Source: Sediminicola sp040566555
GTDB taxonomy: Bacteria > Bacteroidota > Bacteroidia > Flavobacteriales > Flavobacteriaceae
Direction: 5' to 3'
Assembly: GCF_040566555.1 (NCBI RefSeq)
Contig: NZ_JBEWYP010000001.1
Span: 248,001-312,000 of the forward strand
DNA length: 64,000 bases
How positions within the stretch are numbered: position 1 is the stretch's first letter; each line of letters begins with the position of its first letter. Below the pieces are notes generated by a model. That model had not been told where the DNA came from. It did not search any database and saw only the letters and a program-made list of their open reading frames with translations. Shown piece after piece: positions 50,291 through 59,915 of the stretch. The translations under genes were made by a program, and so were the position numbers.

Positions 50291-53242
50291 ATGAAAATGC
50301 GACTTCTAGTCTTGGCCATATTATGGTCGAGCACAACTTTGTTTGCACAAGATTATTTTCCTAAAAATGATGGCGTAAAAACAACGAACAACAACTACAC
50401 GGCATTTACCAATGCAAAAATTTATGTAACCCCAACACAGATTATCGATGGTGGAACTTTACTTATCCAAAATGGCAAGGTAGTCCAAGCAGGTAAGACG
50501 GTAACCCTACCCAAAAGCACCATTGTTATTGATTTGAACGGGAAATCAATCTACCCATCATTTATCGATATCTATTCAGATTTTGGAGTAGAAAAACCAA
50601 AAAAAGCCTCCGGTGGAGGGAGAAGCGGAGAATATGACCCTTCCAGGGAAGGTTATTACTGGAACGACCATGTAATGCCCGAAAATAAGGCCATTTCCGT
50701 ATTCAAGTACGATGATAAAAAGGCCAAAGAAATACGTGATGCCGGATTCGGCGTGGTTAACTCCCACATTCATGATGGTATTGCCCGTGGAACGGGAATC
50801 CTTGTAGCTTTAAACGGCGCTGGAAATGATGCGGAGAGGATCTTGGATGATGCCTCAGCCCAGTATTTCTCGTTTGATAAGAGTATAGCCAAAACCCAAG
50901 CCTATCCTTCTTCATTAATGGGATCCATGGCCTTATTGAGACAAATGTACAGTGACGCCGATTGGTATTCCAAAGGGAACTCCAAAACAAAGGATCTTTC
51001 TTTGGAAGCCTTGAACAATAACAAAGGATTGATATCCATTTTTGAAGCAAAGGACAAAGGCAATGCCCTAAGGGCCGATAAAATTGGGGATGCCAATAAC
51101 CTACAGTACGTTATCCTAGGTGGAGGAAACGAATACGAGAGCATCAATGAAATAAAGGGCACCAATGCCAAATTTATTTTGCCCCTAAATTTCCCTGACG
51201 CCTATGATGTATCCAACCCATACCAAGCCTCTTATGTGACTTTGGAAGATATGAGATATTGGAACCAAGCCCCATCCAATCCAAAGGTGATGGCGGAAAA
51301 TGGAGTTGCATTCTCTTTTACACTTTACGATTTAAAATCCCCATCAGCATTTAAAGATAAGTTGATGCAGGCCATTGAAAATGGGCTTTCCAAAACAAAG
51401 GCTTTGGAAGCACTGACCACAACGCCAGCAAGTATTTTGGGGAAATCCAACAAAATAGGATCCCTTACCCCTGGTAATTATGCCAATTTCCTAATTACAT
51501 CTGGAGACGTTTTTGACAAGGGCACTACTCTTTACGAAAACTGGGTTCAGGGAACAAAAAATATTGTAAACAGTAAAGACCAAAAAGATATTCGAGGGGA
51601 TTATGACCTAGCTATTGGTGGAACAACTTATAATGTTGCCATTTCTGGTGAAGTCAACAAACCAAAATCGGAAATCAAGCAGGACACCGTAAAATTGAAA
51701 TCGAAGATCAGTTATGACGATAACTGGTTGGATCTTAGTTTCAACACGGATAAAGGTGAAAAGATTTACAGGATGACAGCCCTTGTAATTCCTTCTTCCG
51801 ATAATATTAGTGGACGTCTTGTATTGCCAGATGGTAGCGAGTCTTCTTTCAACGCCGTAAGAACAAAAGCCTTTACCGAAAAAGAAGATGAGAAAAAAGA
51901 CAAAGAAGCTCCAGTTGTAGTTCCAGTTACCTTTCCTAATGTAGGGCATGGATATGCTACAAGACCGGTACAAGAAACTATGTTGTTTAAAAATGCAACT
52001 GTATGGACCAGCGAGGATGCAGGAATCCTAGAAAATACGGATGTCCTAATAAAAAATGGTAAAATTTCCAAGATCGGAAAAGACCTAAGTTCCGGTGGAG
52101 CCAAGGTAATTGATGCCACAGGAAAGCACCTTACAGCTGGAGTTATTGATGAACACAGTCATATTGCAGCACTTGCCGTAAATGAAGGTGGACAAAATTC
52201 TTCTGCAGAGGTTAAGATGGAAGATGTTGTAGACCCGGAGGATGTTGGTATCTATAGGGATCTTGCAGGTGGGGTTACTTCCATACAAATACTACATGGT
52301 TCGGCCAACCCTATCGGAGGACGTTCTGCCATAATTAAACTTAAATGGGGTGAAACTGCAGATAAGATGATCTACAGCAATTCCCCTAAATTTATAAAGT
52401 TTGCTTTGGGAGAAAATGTGAAGCAATCCAACTGGGGTAGCTTCAACCGTTTTCCACAGACCAGAATGGGGGTAGAACAGTTATTTATGGACTATTTCCA
52501 AAGAGGCAAAGAATACGATGCCAAAAAGAAAAGCGGACAGCCTTACCGTTACGATGAGGAAATGGAGGTTATTGCTGAAATCCTGAACGGTGAGCGTTTT
52601 ATTAGCTGTCACTCTTATGTACAAAGTGAAATAAATATGTTGATGAAGGTTGCCGATAAGTTCGGATTTAAGGTAAACACCTTCACCCATATCCTTGAAG
52701 GATATAAGGTTGCCGATAAAATGGCCGAACATGGAGTTGGAGCTTCTACCTTTAGCGATTGGTGGGCTTATAAATTTGAGGTCAATGATGCTATTCCTTA
52801 CAATGCTGCCATAATGCACAGTCAAGGCGTAACAGTTGCCATCAACAGTGATGATGCCGAAATGTCCAGAAGATTGAACCAAGAGGCTGCAAAAACCGTG
52901 AAATACGGAGGCATGAGTGAACTGGAAGCCTGGAAAACCGTTACTATCAACCCTGCTAAATTATTGCATATCGATAACCGGGTGGGAAGTATCAAAGAAG
53001 GCAAGGATGCTGATGTTGTTTTATGGAACGACCATCCATTATCGATATACGCCAAAGCTGAAAAGACCTTAATTGATGGGGCTGTTTATTTTGATCTGGA
53101 AAAAGACAAGCAATTGAGACAATCCATAGACCAAGAGCGAAACACCCTGATCAACATGATGTTAAAGGAAAAAGATAATGGCAATGCTACACAAGCTCCC
53201 GTGAAAAAAGAAAACAGACTGCTTCACTGTGATAGCCTATAA
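50291..53242 (+). CDS. Exported double amidohydrolase-family protein (N-terminal half lacks metal ligands)
   Basis: 983 residues with a signal peptide (MKMRLLVLAILWSSTTLFAQ). Two tandem amidohydrolase halves follow. In the first (about 30-440) the metal motif GFIDxHxH reads SFIDIYSDFG, with Tyr95 and Asp97 in place of the two His; it still ends TTTPASILGKSNKIGSLTPGNYANF. The second (about 565-960) has GVIDEHSHIA with His622 and His624, SCHSYVQSE, FTHILEGY and INSDDAEMSRR, so it looks active, followed by GSIKEGKDADVVLWNDHPL. Related to imidazolonepropionase-like and prolidase-like enzymes. The substrate is unknown; a hydrolase of cyclic amides or peptides in the periplasm is likely. The next gene resembles the inactive half. 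Confidence 0.88.
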   Translation: MKMRLLVLAILWSSTTLFAQDYFPKNDGVKTTNNNYTAFTNAKIYVTPTQIIDGGTLLIQNGKVVQAGKTVTLPKSTIVIDLNGKSIYPSFIDIYSDFGVEKPKKASGGGRSGEYDPSREGYYWNDHVMPENKAISVFKYDDKKAKEIRDAGFGVVNSHIHDGIARGTGILVALNGAGNDAERILDDASAQYFSFDKSIAKTQAYPSSLMGSMALLRQMYSDADWYSKGNSKTKDLSLEALNNNKGLISIFEAKDKGNALRADKIGDANNLQYVILGGGNEYESINEIKGTNAKFILPLNFPDAYDVSNPYQASYVTLEDMRYWNQAPSNPKVMAENGVAFSFTLYDLKSPSAFKDKLMQAIENGLSKTKALEALTTTPASILGKSNKIGSLTPGNYANFLITSGDVFDKGTTLYENWVQGTKNIVNSKDQKDIRGDYDLAIGGTTYNVAISGEVNKPKSEIKQDTVKLKSKISYDDNWLDLSFNTDKGEKIYRMTALVIPSSDNISGRLVLPDGSESSFNAVRTKAFTEKEDEKKDKEAPVVVPVTFPNVGHGYATRPVQETMLFKNATVWTSEDAGILENTDVLIKNGKISKIGKDLSSGGAKVIDATGKHLTAGVIDEHSHIAALAVNEGGQNSSAEVKMEDVVDPEDVGIYRDLAGGVTSIQILHGSANPIGGRSAIIKLKWGETADKMIYSNSPKFIKFALGENVKQSNWGSFNRFPQTRMGVEQLFMDYFQRGKEYDAKKKSGQPYRYDEEMEVIAEILNGERFISCHSYVQSEINMLMKVADKFGFKVNTFTHILEGYKVADKMAEHGVGASTFSDWWAYKFEVNDAIPYNAAIMHSQGVTVAINSDDAEMSRRLNQEAAKTVKYGGMSELEAWKTVTINPAKLLHIDNRVGSIKEGKDADVVLWNDHPLSIYAKAEKTLIDGAVYFDLEKDKQLRQSIDQERNTLINMMLKEKDNGNATQAPVKKENRLLHCDSL

Positions 53243-53279
53243 GCCTCTTAACAATGTCTAAAACGTAAAGATAAAAGAA

Positions 53280-54572
53280 ATGAAAATAAAAACATATATA
53301 CCTTTAATTCTGCTGGCGCTTACAAGTTCTCTTGGATTTGCACAGCAGACCCCTGCTTCTGCACAAAAAGAAGCAATGACCATAACAGGTGCTACGGCCC
53401 ATATAGGGGACGGCACGGTTATGGAGAACACCACTTTGGTTTTTGAAAACGGGAAAATTACTGCACTAGGCGGACCTGATACCCCGACCAAAGGTACCGT
53501 AATCAATGCCGAAGGAAAGCACATTTATCCTGGGTTCATCACGCCATGCTCCTCTCTAGGACTTGTAGAGGTAGATGCAGTTAGGGCAAGTGATGACCAA
53601 GACGAACTTGGTGATATGATCCCGCATGTACGCAGTCTGATCGCATATAACGCGGAATCAAAGGTCATAGAAAGCATGCGTCCCAATGGGGTTTTATTGG
53701 GACAGATATCTCCCAAGGGAGGTAGAATTTCGGGAACCTCTTCCGTAGTTCAGTTCGATGCATGGAACTGGGAGGACGCTGCAGTTAAAACAGACGACGG
53801 AATACACTTAAACTGGCCGAGCACATTTAGAAGAGGCCGTTGGTGGGAAGGTGAAGCCAGAGGTTTACAACCGAATAAAGATTACACTAAAGATGTTGGT
53901 GAAATTGAGGTTTTTGTTCAGAATTCCGCTGCGTACAACAAAGGGACCACCAATGAGAAAAATCCCGTTTTTGATGCTATGAAAGGTGTTTTCAGCGGAT
54001 CTCAAAGAATGTTCGTTTACGCCAATGGGGAAAAGGAAATGATCGATGCTGTGACCAACCTTAAAAATTGGGGAATCAAAAATGTTGTTATCGTAGGTGG
54101 TTACAACGCCTTAAAGATTACCGACTTTCTAAAGGCACAGAATGTTCCAATTTTGGTGAATCTACCTCATGACCTTCCAAGCTTGGATGATGATGATTAT
54201 GATCTTCCCTACAAATTGCCAAAACTATTAACAGATGCGGGCCTATTGGTGGGTATCCAAAATATTGATGCAGCCAATTTCCAAGCTCGGAATCTACCCT
54301 TCTATGCCGGACAAGTAGCCGGACAAGGATTGGATAAGGAAAAGGCCTTGGCCCTAATCTCCTCCAATACTGCTAAGATATTAGGGATAGATGACCAATA
54401 TGGTACTTTGGCAATAGGTAAAAGTGCCACCCTCTTTATTTCTGAAGGCGATGCTTTGGACATGCGCACCAATAAATTGAGCCATGCGTTTATAGATGGA
54501 CGCATGTTGTCATTGGAAACACACCAGACGGAATTATGGAAGCGATATATGGGAAAATACAACGGTAAATAA
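53280..54572 (+). CDS. Exported amidohydrolase-like protein without metal-binding motif
   Basis: 430 residues, signal peptide MKIKTYIPLILLALTSSLGFAQ. The fold is amidohydrolase (GDGTVMENTTLVFENGKITALGG, VINAEGKHIYPGF, LISSNTAKILGIDDQYGTLAIGKSATLFI). The HxH motif is replaced: GFITPCSSLG has Thr88, Cys90 and Ser92 where Asp, His and His are expected. No later His or Asp ligand pattern is obvious. It resembles the N-terminal half of the gene before it, 37 bases upstream, and may form a non-catalytic partner subunit. A strong terminator follows. Confidence 0.85.
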   Translation: MKIKTYIPLILLALTSSLGFAQQTPASAQKEAMTITGATAHIGDGTVMENTTLVFENGKITALGGPDTPTKGTVINAEGKHIYPGFITPCSSLGLVEVDAVRASDDQDELGDMIPHVRSLIAYNAESKVIESMRPNGVLLGQISPKGGRISGTSSVVQFDAWNWEDAAVKTDDGIHLNWPSTFRRGRWWEGEARGLQPNKDYTKDVGEIEVFVQNSAAYNKGTTNEKNPVFDAMKGVFSGSQRMFVYANGEKEMIDAVTNLKNWGIKNVVIVGGYNALKITDFLKAQNVPILVNLPHDLPSLDDDDYDLPYKLPKLLTDAGLLVGIQNIDAANFQARNLPFYAGQVAGQGLDKEKALALISSNTAKILGIDDQYGTLAIGKSATLFISEGDALDMRTNKLSHAFIDGRMLSLETHQTELWKRYMGKYNGK

Positions 54573-54590
54573 TCCTGTATTTCTCAAACT

Positions 54591-54640
54591 AAAAATCCCT
54601 GTAGACAAGTTTTCTTGTTTACAGGGATTTTGCTTTTTAT
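54591..54640. terminator. Bidirectional terminator
   Basis: Stem of about 17 base pairs (AAATCCCTGTAGACAAG with one wobble pair), TTTT loop, A-run before and T-rich run after. It separates the amidohydrolase gene from the convergent lipoprotein gene. Confidence 0.88.
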
Positions 54641-54650
54641 TGGATAAACA

Positions 54651-55466
54651 CTACTCTTGGACCTTCCCTTCTACAAATTTGGCTTGTGGAGGCTTTTCAA
54701 AGAAAGCATCGGGTTTTGCCGTTTCACTCAAGACCACATTTTCAAACGGAACCGTATTTTGACTTTCCTTCATGGTCCTGCCCTCATAGGAATACCAGGA
54801 CATAGATTTTGGCAAAACTACATCGGACACTTCCATCCAATCATCATATCGAATCCATTTAACATTATCTGACTTCTCTCCGCTTCTATAACTTACTGTA
54901 TACCCAAGCCAAGCCATTTGGAATGTCTCTGGGTCGTAATGGATATAATATTCATCCTTATAGGACGTCCCGACCCCGGGATTGTAGGATATGCTAATCC
55001 CTGGATAGGTTTTACCCTGGAATGAGACATCTTCTGCAGTACCATAAACAATACCGTCATCGGCCAAAACAAATGGCATGGCATAAAAATAGAACATAAG
55101 GTTATGGTAGAAAACGGGATCTCCTTGGTAAGAATTAGTACTGTCCATTAACCAAACCTGTTCCCCGTCGAATCCCATTGAAAAATCGGGCGCTTCCACC
55201 TTATCCATTCTGGAATATAGGTTTGTGGTATGGGTTTCTGTTTTTCCAGGCTTTGGAATATCGTATACCAAGCTTTTCTTGTTTTTCCAATTTTTCAGTC
55301 CACCGTGGGCATCAAAAATTTTCACGAGACCTTGGGGATATTTGCTAAGGTCCATTTCCTCCACGTCAGTTGTCGCTTCAACTTCATTGACGGGTTGTTC
55401 TGTTTTTTTCGCTTCCTTACAGGATAATAAACCTATAAAGAGCAATACTAGTAATGAATATTTCAT
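54651..55466 (-). CDS. DUF6503-type lipoprotein
   Basis: 271 residues. MKYSLLVLLFIGLLSCKEA is a lipoprotein signal (lipobox LLSC). An acidic linker (VNEVEATTDVEEMD) is followed by a beta-rich domain with IFDAHGGLKNWKNKKSLVYDI, GFDGEQVWLMDS and DEYYIHYDPETFQMAWLGYTV. This pattern fits the flavobacterial DUF6503 family, related in architecture to LolA/LolB-like lipoprotein carriers (that link is inference). The last residues, PPQAKFVEGKVQE, follow the family ending. Confidence 0.75.
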   Translation of the reverse strand: MKYSLLVLLFIGLLSCKEAKKTEQPVNEVEATTDVEEMDLSKYPQGLVKIFDAHGGLKNWKNKKSLVYDIPKPGKTETHTTNLYSRMDKVEAPDFSMGFDGEQVWLMDSTNSYQGDPVFYHNLMFYFYAMPFVLADDGIVYGTAEDVSFQGKTYPGISISYNPGVGTSYKDEYYIHYDPETFQMAWLGYTVSYRSGEKSDNVKWIRYDDWMEVSDVVLPKSMSWYSYEGRTMKESQNTVPFENVVLSETAKPDAFFEKPPQAKFVEGKVQE

Positions 55467-55529
55467 GTAGTCTTAAGTTAGAATTTTACAATTTGTCGTA
55501 AGCGGCGGTGATAGTTTACGGGATTAGAT

Positions 55530-55537
55530 TATTTTTG
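55530..55537 (+). promoter_or_regulatory. -7 box placed five bases before ATG (leaderless promoter)
   Basis: TATTTTTG, five bases, then the ATG at 55543. The in-frame GTG at 55537 overlaps the last base of the box and is unlikely to be used. Confidence 0.65.
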
Positions 55538-55542
55538 TGCCA

Positions 55543-56355
55543 ATGGCAGAAAACAAGTACATCAGTAGTTTACAAAACCCTTTGGTCAAGAAGGCATTAA
55601 CACTTAAAGAAAAATCCCGTGAACGCAAAAAAACGGGATGTTTTGTATTGGAAGGAGTTAGGGAACTACAACTTGCAATAAAAGGCAACTATGAACTTGA
55701 AACCGTTTTCTTTTATGCGGATATTATCTCCAAAGAAGAGGTACTGGGCCTTTTAGGACAAGAAATAGGTCATGAAGTATTAATAGAAATTTCTAAAGAC
55801 ATCTATCAAAAATTAGCCTATCGGGAAACTACTGAAGGCGTTTTGGCGATTGCCAAATCCAAATCGCACTCCCTGGAAGCAATGGAATTCAGTACTAAGA
55901 ACCCTTTGGTCTTGATCGCAGAGGCCCCTGAAAAACCAGGAAACATAGGTGCTATTCTGCGCACTGCAGATGCGGCCAATTTGGATGCGGTCATCATTGC
56001 CAACCCCAAGGGTGATCTGTACAATCCAAATATCATACGATCCAGTGTTGGCTGTGTCTTTACCAATCAAATAGGCGTAGGCTCTACTACTGAAGTCATT
56101 AAGTTTCTAAAGGATAAAGATATTGCCATTTATTGCGCAGCTCTTACCGCTTCAGAAAAATACACTTCTGTGAAATTTAATGAAGCATCGGCCATAGTGG
56201 TAGGAACAGAAGCAACTGGGCTATCGCCTGAATGGTTGGAAAATTCCACCAAAAACATCATTATTCCGATGGAAGGTGAAATAGACTCCATGAATGTTTC
56301 GGTCTCAGCCGCAATAGTTATATTTGAAGCGAAAAGACAAAGGGAGTCCCAATAG
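55543..56355 (+). CDS. TrmH/SpoU-family RNA 2'-O-methyltransferase
   Basis: 270 residues from the ATG at 55543. The N-terminal substrate-binding domain (about 5-95) has ISSLQNPLVKKALTLKEKSRERKKTGCFVLEGVREL. The SPOUT knot domain (about 110-268) shows motif 1 EAPEKPGNIGAILRTADAANLDAVI, motif 2 IVVGTEATGLSPEW and motif 3 IPMEGEIDSMNVSVSAAIVIFE. It methylates ribose 2'-OH in rRNA or tRNA using S-adenosylmethionine. The RNA target cannot be set from sequence alone. An M48 protease gene follows 37 bases later. Confidence 0.92.
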   Translation: MAENKYISSLQNPLVKKALTLKEKSRERKKTGCFVLEGVRELQLAIKGNYELETVFFYADIISKEEVLGLLGQEIGHEVLIEISKDIYQKLAYRETTEGVLAIAKSKSHSLEAMEFSTKNPLVLIAEAPEKPGNIGAILRTADAANLDAVIIANPKGDLYNPNIIRSSVGCVFTNQIGVGSTTEVIKFLKDKDIAIYCAALTASEKYTSVKFNEASAIVVGTEATGLSPEWLENSTKNIIIPMEGEIDSMNVSVSAAIVIFEAKRQRESQ

Positions 56356-56392
56356 GAACACCCACCCCGCAGTTTCCTCAAAACCCGATTAC

Positions 56393-57625
56393 ATGGACAG
56401 TAGTGTTTTATTTTATATCATCATAGGCATATTAAGTGCCCAATTCATATTGGAGAGGATACTGGACTATCTGAATTCCAAAAGATACCAAGATCCGGTA
56501 CCCACAGAATTGAACGATGTTTTTGACCCCTCGGAATACGAGAAATCCCAGCAATACAAAATCACCAATTATAAATTCGGTCTTATAACTTCTACATTTT
56601 CATTTTTACTCACTATTGGATTCCTAATATTTGGAGGATTTGAATGGATTGATTCAATGGCCAGGAGCTTTTCTGACAACCCCATTGTTATTGCATTGGT
56701 ATTCTTTGGAATTATCATGATCGGGAGCGATCTTTTATCTACTCCCCTCTCTTATTACCAAACTTTTGTAATAGAGGAAAAATTCGGATTCAATAAAAGT
56801 TCAAGAAAATTGTTCTTTATGGACAAGTTAAAGGGTTGGCTAATGACCATTATCCTTGGTGGAGGAATTTTGGCCTTGGTCCTATGGTTTTTTCAATGGG
56901 CAGGTACCAATTTCTGGATCTATACTTGGGGAGTTATTGCCCTGTTTTCAATATTCATGAACATGTTCTATAGCAAATTGATAGTTCCCCTGTTTAACAA
57001 ACAGACCCCCTTAGAAGATGGTTCCCTAAAGGAAAAATTGGAAACCTATGCCAAGAATGTAGGGTTTGAACTCAAAAATATTTTTGTTATCGACGGATCA
57101 AAAAGATCGACAAAAGCGAATGCCTATTTCTCCGGCTTTGGAAAAGAAAAAAGGGTGACCCTTTACGATACCTTGATCAACGATTTGGACGAAGACGAGA
57201 TCGTAGCCGTATTGGCACATGAAGTAGGACACTATAAGAGAAAGCACATTATTTTTAATCTTGTTGCTTCCCTGTTGTTGACAGGAATTACGTTATTCAT
57301 ACTTTCTGTTTTTATCAACAACCCACAGGTATCCTTGGCTATTGGCGTTTCCCAACCGAGTTTCCATGCGGCATTGATAGGATTTGGGATATTGTACAGT
57401 CCTATTTCTGAAATTACGGGATTGATCATGAATTACCTATCTAGAAAGTTTGAGTATGAGGCAGATGATTATGCCAAGAACACCTTCGCTGCCATGCCAT
57501 TGGTCTCCTCTTTAAAAAAACTATCCAAAAATAGTTTAAGCAACCTAACTCCACATCCGGCATATGTGTTTATGCACTATTCCCATCCTCCGCTGATCGC
57601 TAGAATCAGGAATTTAAAGGCATAA
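56393..57625 (+). CDS. M48-family membrane metalloprotease (CAAX protease Ste24-like)
   Basis: 410 residues from the ATG at 56393 (MDSSVLFYIII). The frame is open back to 56324, inside the previous gene, but there is no reason to start there. Seven membrane helices. The N-terminal M48N region has YQKITNY-like QQYKITNYKFGLI and FVIEEKFGFNKSS. The zinc motif is AHEVGHYKRKH, with the third ligand Glu in SRKFEYEADDYA, as in Ste24. In bacteria without prenylated CAAX proteins, its likely work is membrane protein quality control (inference). Confidence 0.93.
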   Translation: MDSSVLFYIIIGILSAQFILERILDYLNSKRYQDPVPTELNDVFDPSEYEKSQQYKITNYKFGLITSTFSFLLTIGFLIFGGFEWIDSMARSFSDNPIVIALVFFGIIMIGSDLLSTPLSYYQTFVIEEKFGFNKSSRKLFFMDKLKGWLMTIILGGGILALVLWFFQWAGTNFWIYTWGVIALFSIFMNMFYSKLIVPLFNKQTPLEDGSLKEKLETYAKNVGFELKNIFVIDGSKRSTKANAYFSGFGKEKRVTLYDTLINDLDEDEIVAVLAHEVGHYKRKHIIFNLVASLLLTGITLFILSVFINNPQVSLAIGVSQPSFHAALIGFGILYSPISEITGLIMNYLSRKFEYEADDYAKNTFAAMPLVSSLKKLSKNSLSNLTPHPAYVFMHYSHPPLIARIRNLKA

Positions 57626-57666
57626 TTTTTGTTGGTTGATAGTAAAGTTTGTCTTATTTTTAAAAT

Positions 57667-59874
57667 ATGATGACGGAAGCTGCTATAGAAAAAGAAAACA
57701 AGCAAATTGCCAAGCAATACAAAGAGTTATTGCGAATCAGCTATCAAAATTTATCTCTTGATGATAAAAAATTGATACGCTCGGCATTTGACGTGGCTGT
57801 TGACGCCCATAAGGAACAACGCAGAAAATCTGGGGAAGCCTATATATTTCATCCTATTGCCGTAGCAAAAATTGTAGCCTCCGAAATTGGTTTGGATGCC
57901 GTTTCCATCGCCTCGGCCCTGCTACATGATGTTGTGGAAGACACTGCATATACCCTGGCCGATATTGAACGCATGTTCGGGGAAACCGTTGCCCGTATTG
58001 TGGATGGGCTAACAAAGATCGCACACCTTAAAAAGGACATGAATATCTCCCAGCAAGCGGAGAACTTCAGAAAAATGTTGCTCACCCTGAATGATGATAT
58101 AAGGGTGATTATCATTAAAATCGCGGACCGATACCACAATATGCTCACCATGGATTCCATGCCAGAGGATAAACAGGTGAAAATTGCTTCGGAGACTCTA
58201 TATATTTATGCTCCCCTAGCCCACAGAATAGGCCTTTATAATATAAAAACAGAGCTTGAGGATCTAAGTCTTAAATATACGGAACCGGAAGTTTACAGTG
58301 ATATCCTTGGTAAAATTGAGGAGACCAAAGAAGAGCAGGTTGCCTATATAGATGCATTTTCAGGGGTGATCAGCAACTCATTGGACAAGGAAGGTCTCAA
58401 CTACCTTATCAAGGGACGAATGAAATCAATCTTTTCCATTCGTAGGAAAATGAAGATGCAGAATGTCCCATTTGACGAGATCTATGACAAATTCGCCATT
58501 AGGATCATCTATAAGTCCGATCGTCAAAATGAGAAATTCTTGGCGTGGAAAATCTATTCTATAGTCACAGATCATTTTACTCCTAATCCAGTGCGATTAA
58601 GGGACTGGATATCGTCCCCTAAATCTACCGGTTATGAGGCACTCCACATTACCGTAATGGGGCCAAAGGGAAAATGGGTAGAAGTTCAGATCCGTAGTGA
58701 AAGGATGCATGAGATCGCAGAAAAAGGGTATGCTGCACATTTTAAATACAAACATGGGGAACAAAAAGAACAGGGACTCGAAATGTGGCTCAATAGATTA
58801 CAAGAAGCCCTTGAAAATGCAAATACCAACGCTGTTGATTTTGTAGAAGAGTTTAAACTAAACCTCTATTCTAAGGAAATTTTTGTTTTCACCCCAAAAG
58901 GAGAGTTAAAGTCGCTACCAAAAGGGGCAACCCCTCTAGATTTCGCTTTCAACATCCATACCGAGGTAGGTATGAAAACCCGTGGGGCCAAAGTGAACGG
59001 AAAATTGGTGCCACTAAACACAACCCTGCACAGTGGGGACCAAGTAGAGGTGATCACCTCAGAACAGGCAAAACCCAATCAGAGTTGGTTGGATTATGCC
59101 ACAACGGCCCGTGCCAGATCTAAAATAAAATCTTCTCTAAAGGAGGAAAAGAAATCAATTGCCCTAGATGGTAAGGAGGTTCTGAGAAGAAAACTTAAAT
59201 CCCAAAAAATATCCCTGAACGAGGACACCATTAATAAAATGGTCATCTTTTTCAAACTGAAAACGAGTTTGGATCTTTTTTACAGGGTGGGAATTGGTGC
59301 CATCGACAACCAAATGCTAAAAGATTTCGCGTCCTCTTATAGTAATGCCTTCATCAGTTTCTTTAAAAATAAGATCAGGAGGCACCATGTCCCTGAGGAT
59401 ATCAATAAAGACGAAATCACCTCCAAATATGATATTCTGGTATTTGGTAAGGAAGAGGAAAAATTGGCCTACAAGCTCTCCCAATGCTGTAACCCTATTC
59501 CGGGGGACGATGTTTTTGGCTTTGTCAGTGTCACAGAGGGCATCAAGGTGCACAAAAAAAACTGTCCCAATGCTATAGCCCTGCAGTCCAACTACGCCTA
59601 CAGGATCATTAGCGCCAAATGGATCGATAGTAGTCAGGAGGAATTTACAGCTGAAATTCAGCTTACTGGGATAGATGACCTTGGATTGGTAAGTGATGTC
59701 ACAGAAATTATTTCCGACAACATGCACGTAAACATGCGGAATCTAAATTTTAGCACAGATGGAGGCACATTTACGGGAAAAATCACCGTGGTCGTAAAAA
59801 ATAATAGTATTCTCAAAAAATTAATTGAAAATTTAAAGCAGCTTAAGGGGATCGACAAAGTAAGCAGAATTTAA
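57667..59874 (+). CDS. Bifunctional (p)ppGpp synthetase/hydrolase RelA/SpoT
   Basis: 735 residues. HD hydrolase domain about 45-195 with YIFHPIAVAKIVASE and ALLHDVVEDT (His-Asp pair and Glu-Asp motif intact). Synthetase domain about 240-355: RMKSIFSIRRKMKMQN, DKFAIRIIY, TGYEALHITV, VEVQIRSERMHEIAEKGYAAH. TGS domain about 395-455 (IFVFTPKGELKSLPKGATPLDFAF). A helical/zinc-finger-like part follows with KLSQCCNPIPGDDVFGFVS. The ACT domain is at the end (IQLTGIDDLGLVSDVTEII). Both activities look intact, as expected for the single Rel enzyme of this group. It controls the stringent response. Confidence 0.95.
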   Translation: MMTEAAIEKENKQIAKQYKELLRISYQNLSLDDKKLIRSAFDVAVDAHKEQRRKSGEAYIFHPIAVAKIVASEIGLDAVSIASALLHDVVEDTAYTLADIERMFGETVARIVDGLTKIAHLKKDMNISQQAENFRKMLLTLNDDIRVIIIKIADRYHNMLTMDSMPEDKQVKIASETLYIYAPLAHRIGLYNIKTELEDLSLKYTEPEVYSDILGKIEETKEEQVAYIDAFSGVISNSLDKEGLNYLIKGRMKSIFSIRRKMKMQNVPFDEIYDKFAIRIIYKSDRQNEKFLAWKIYSIVTDHFTPNPVRLRDWISSPKSTGYEALHITVMGPKGKWVEVQIRSERMHEIAEKGYAAHFKYKHGEQKEQGLEMWLNRLQEALENANTNAVDFVEEFKLNLYSKEIFVFTPKGELKSLPKGATPLDFAFNIHTEVGMKTRGAKVNGKLVPLNTTLHSGDQVEVITSEQAKPNQSWLDYATTARARSKIKSSLKEEKKSIALDGKEVLRRKLKSQKISLNEDTINKMVIFFKLKTSLDLFYRVGIGAIDNQMLKDFASSYSNAFISFFKNKIRRHHVPEDINKDEITSKYDILVFGKEEEKLAYKLSQCCNPIPGDDVFGFVSVTEGIKVHKKNCPNAIALQSNYAYRIISAKWIDSSQEEFTAEIQLTGIDDLGLVSDVTEIISDNMHVNMRNLNFSTDGGTFTGKITVVVKNNSILKKLIENLKQLKGIDKVSRI

Positions 59875-59884
59875 ATTTTAGCTG

Positions 59885-59892
59885 TACCTTTG
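59885..59892 (+). promoter_or_regulatory. -7 promoter box of the fur-purA unit
   Basis: TACCTTTG matches TAnnTTTG, ending 23 bases before the ATG at 59916. Confidence 0.6.
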
Positions 59893-59915
59893 CAGTTGAA
59901 TGCAGCAAACTCTTT

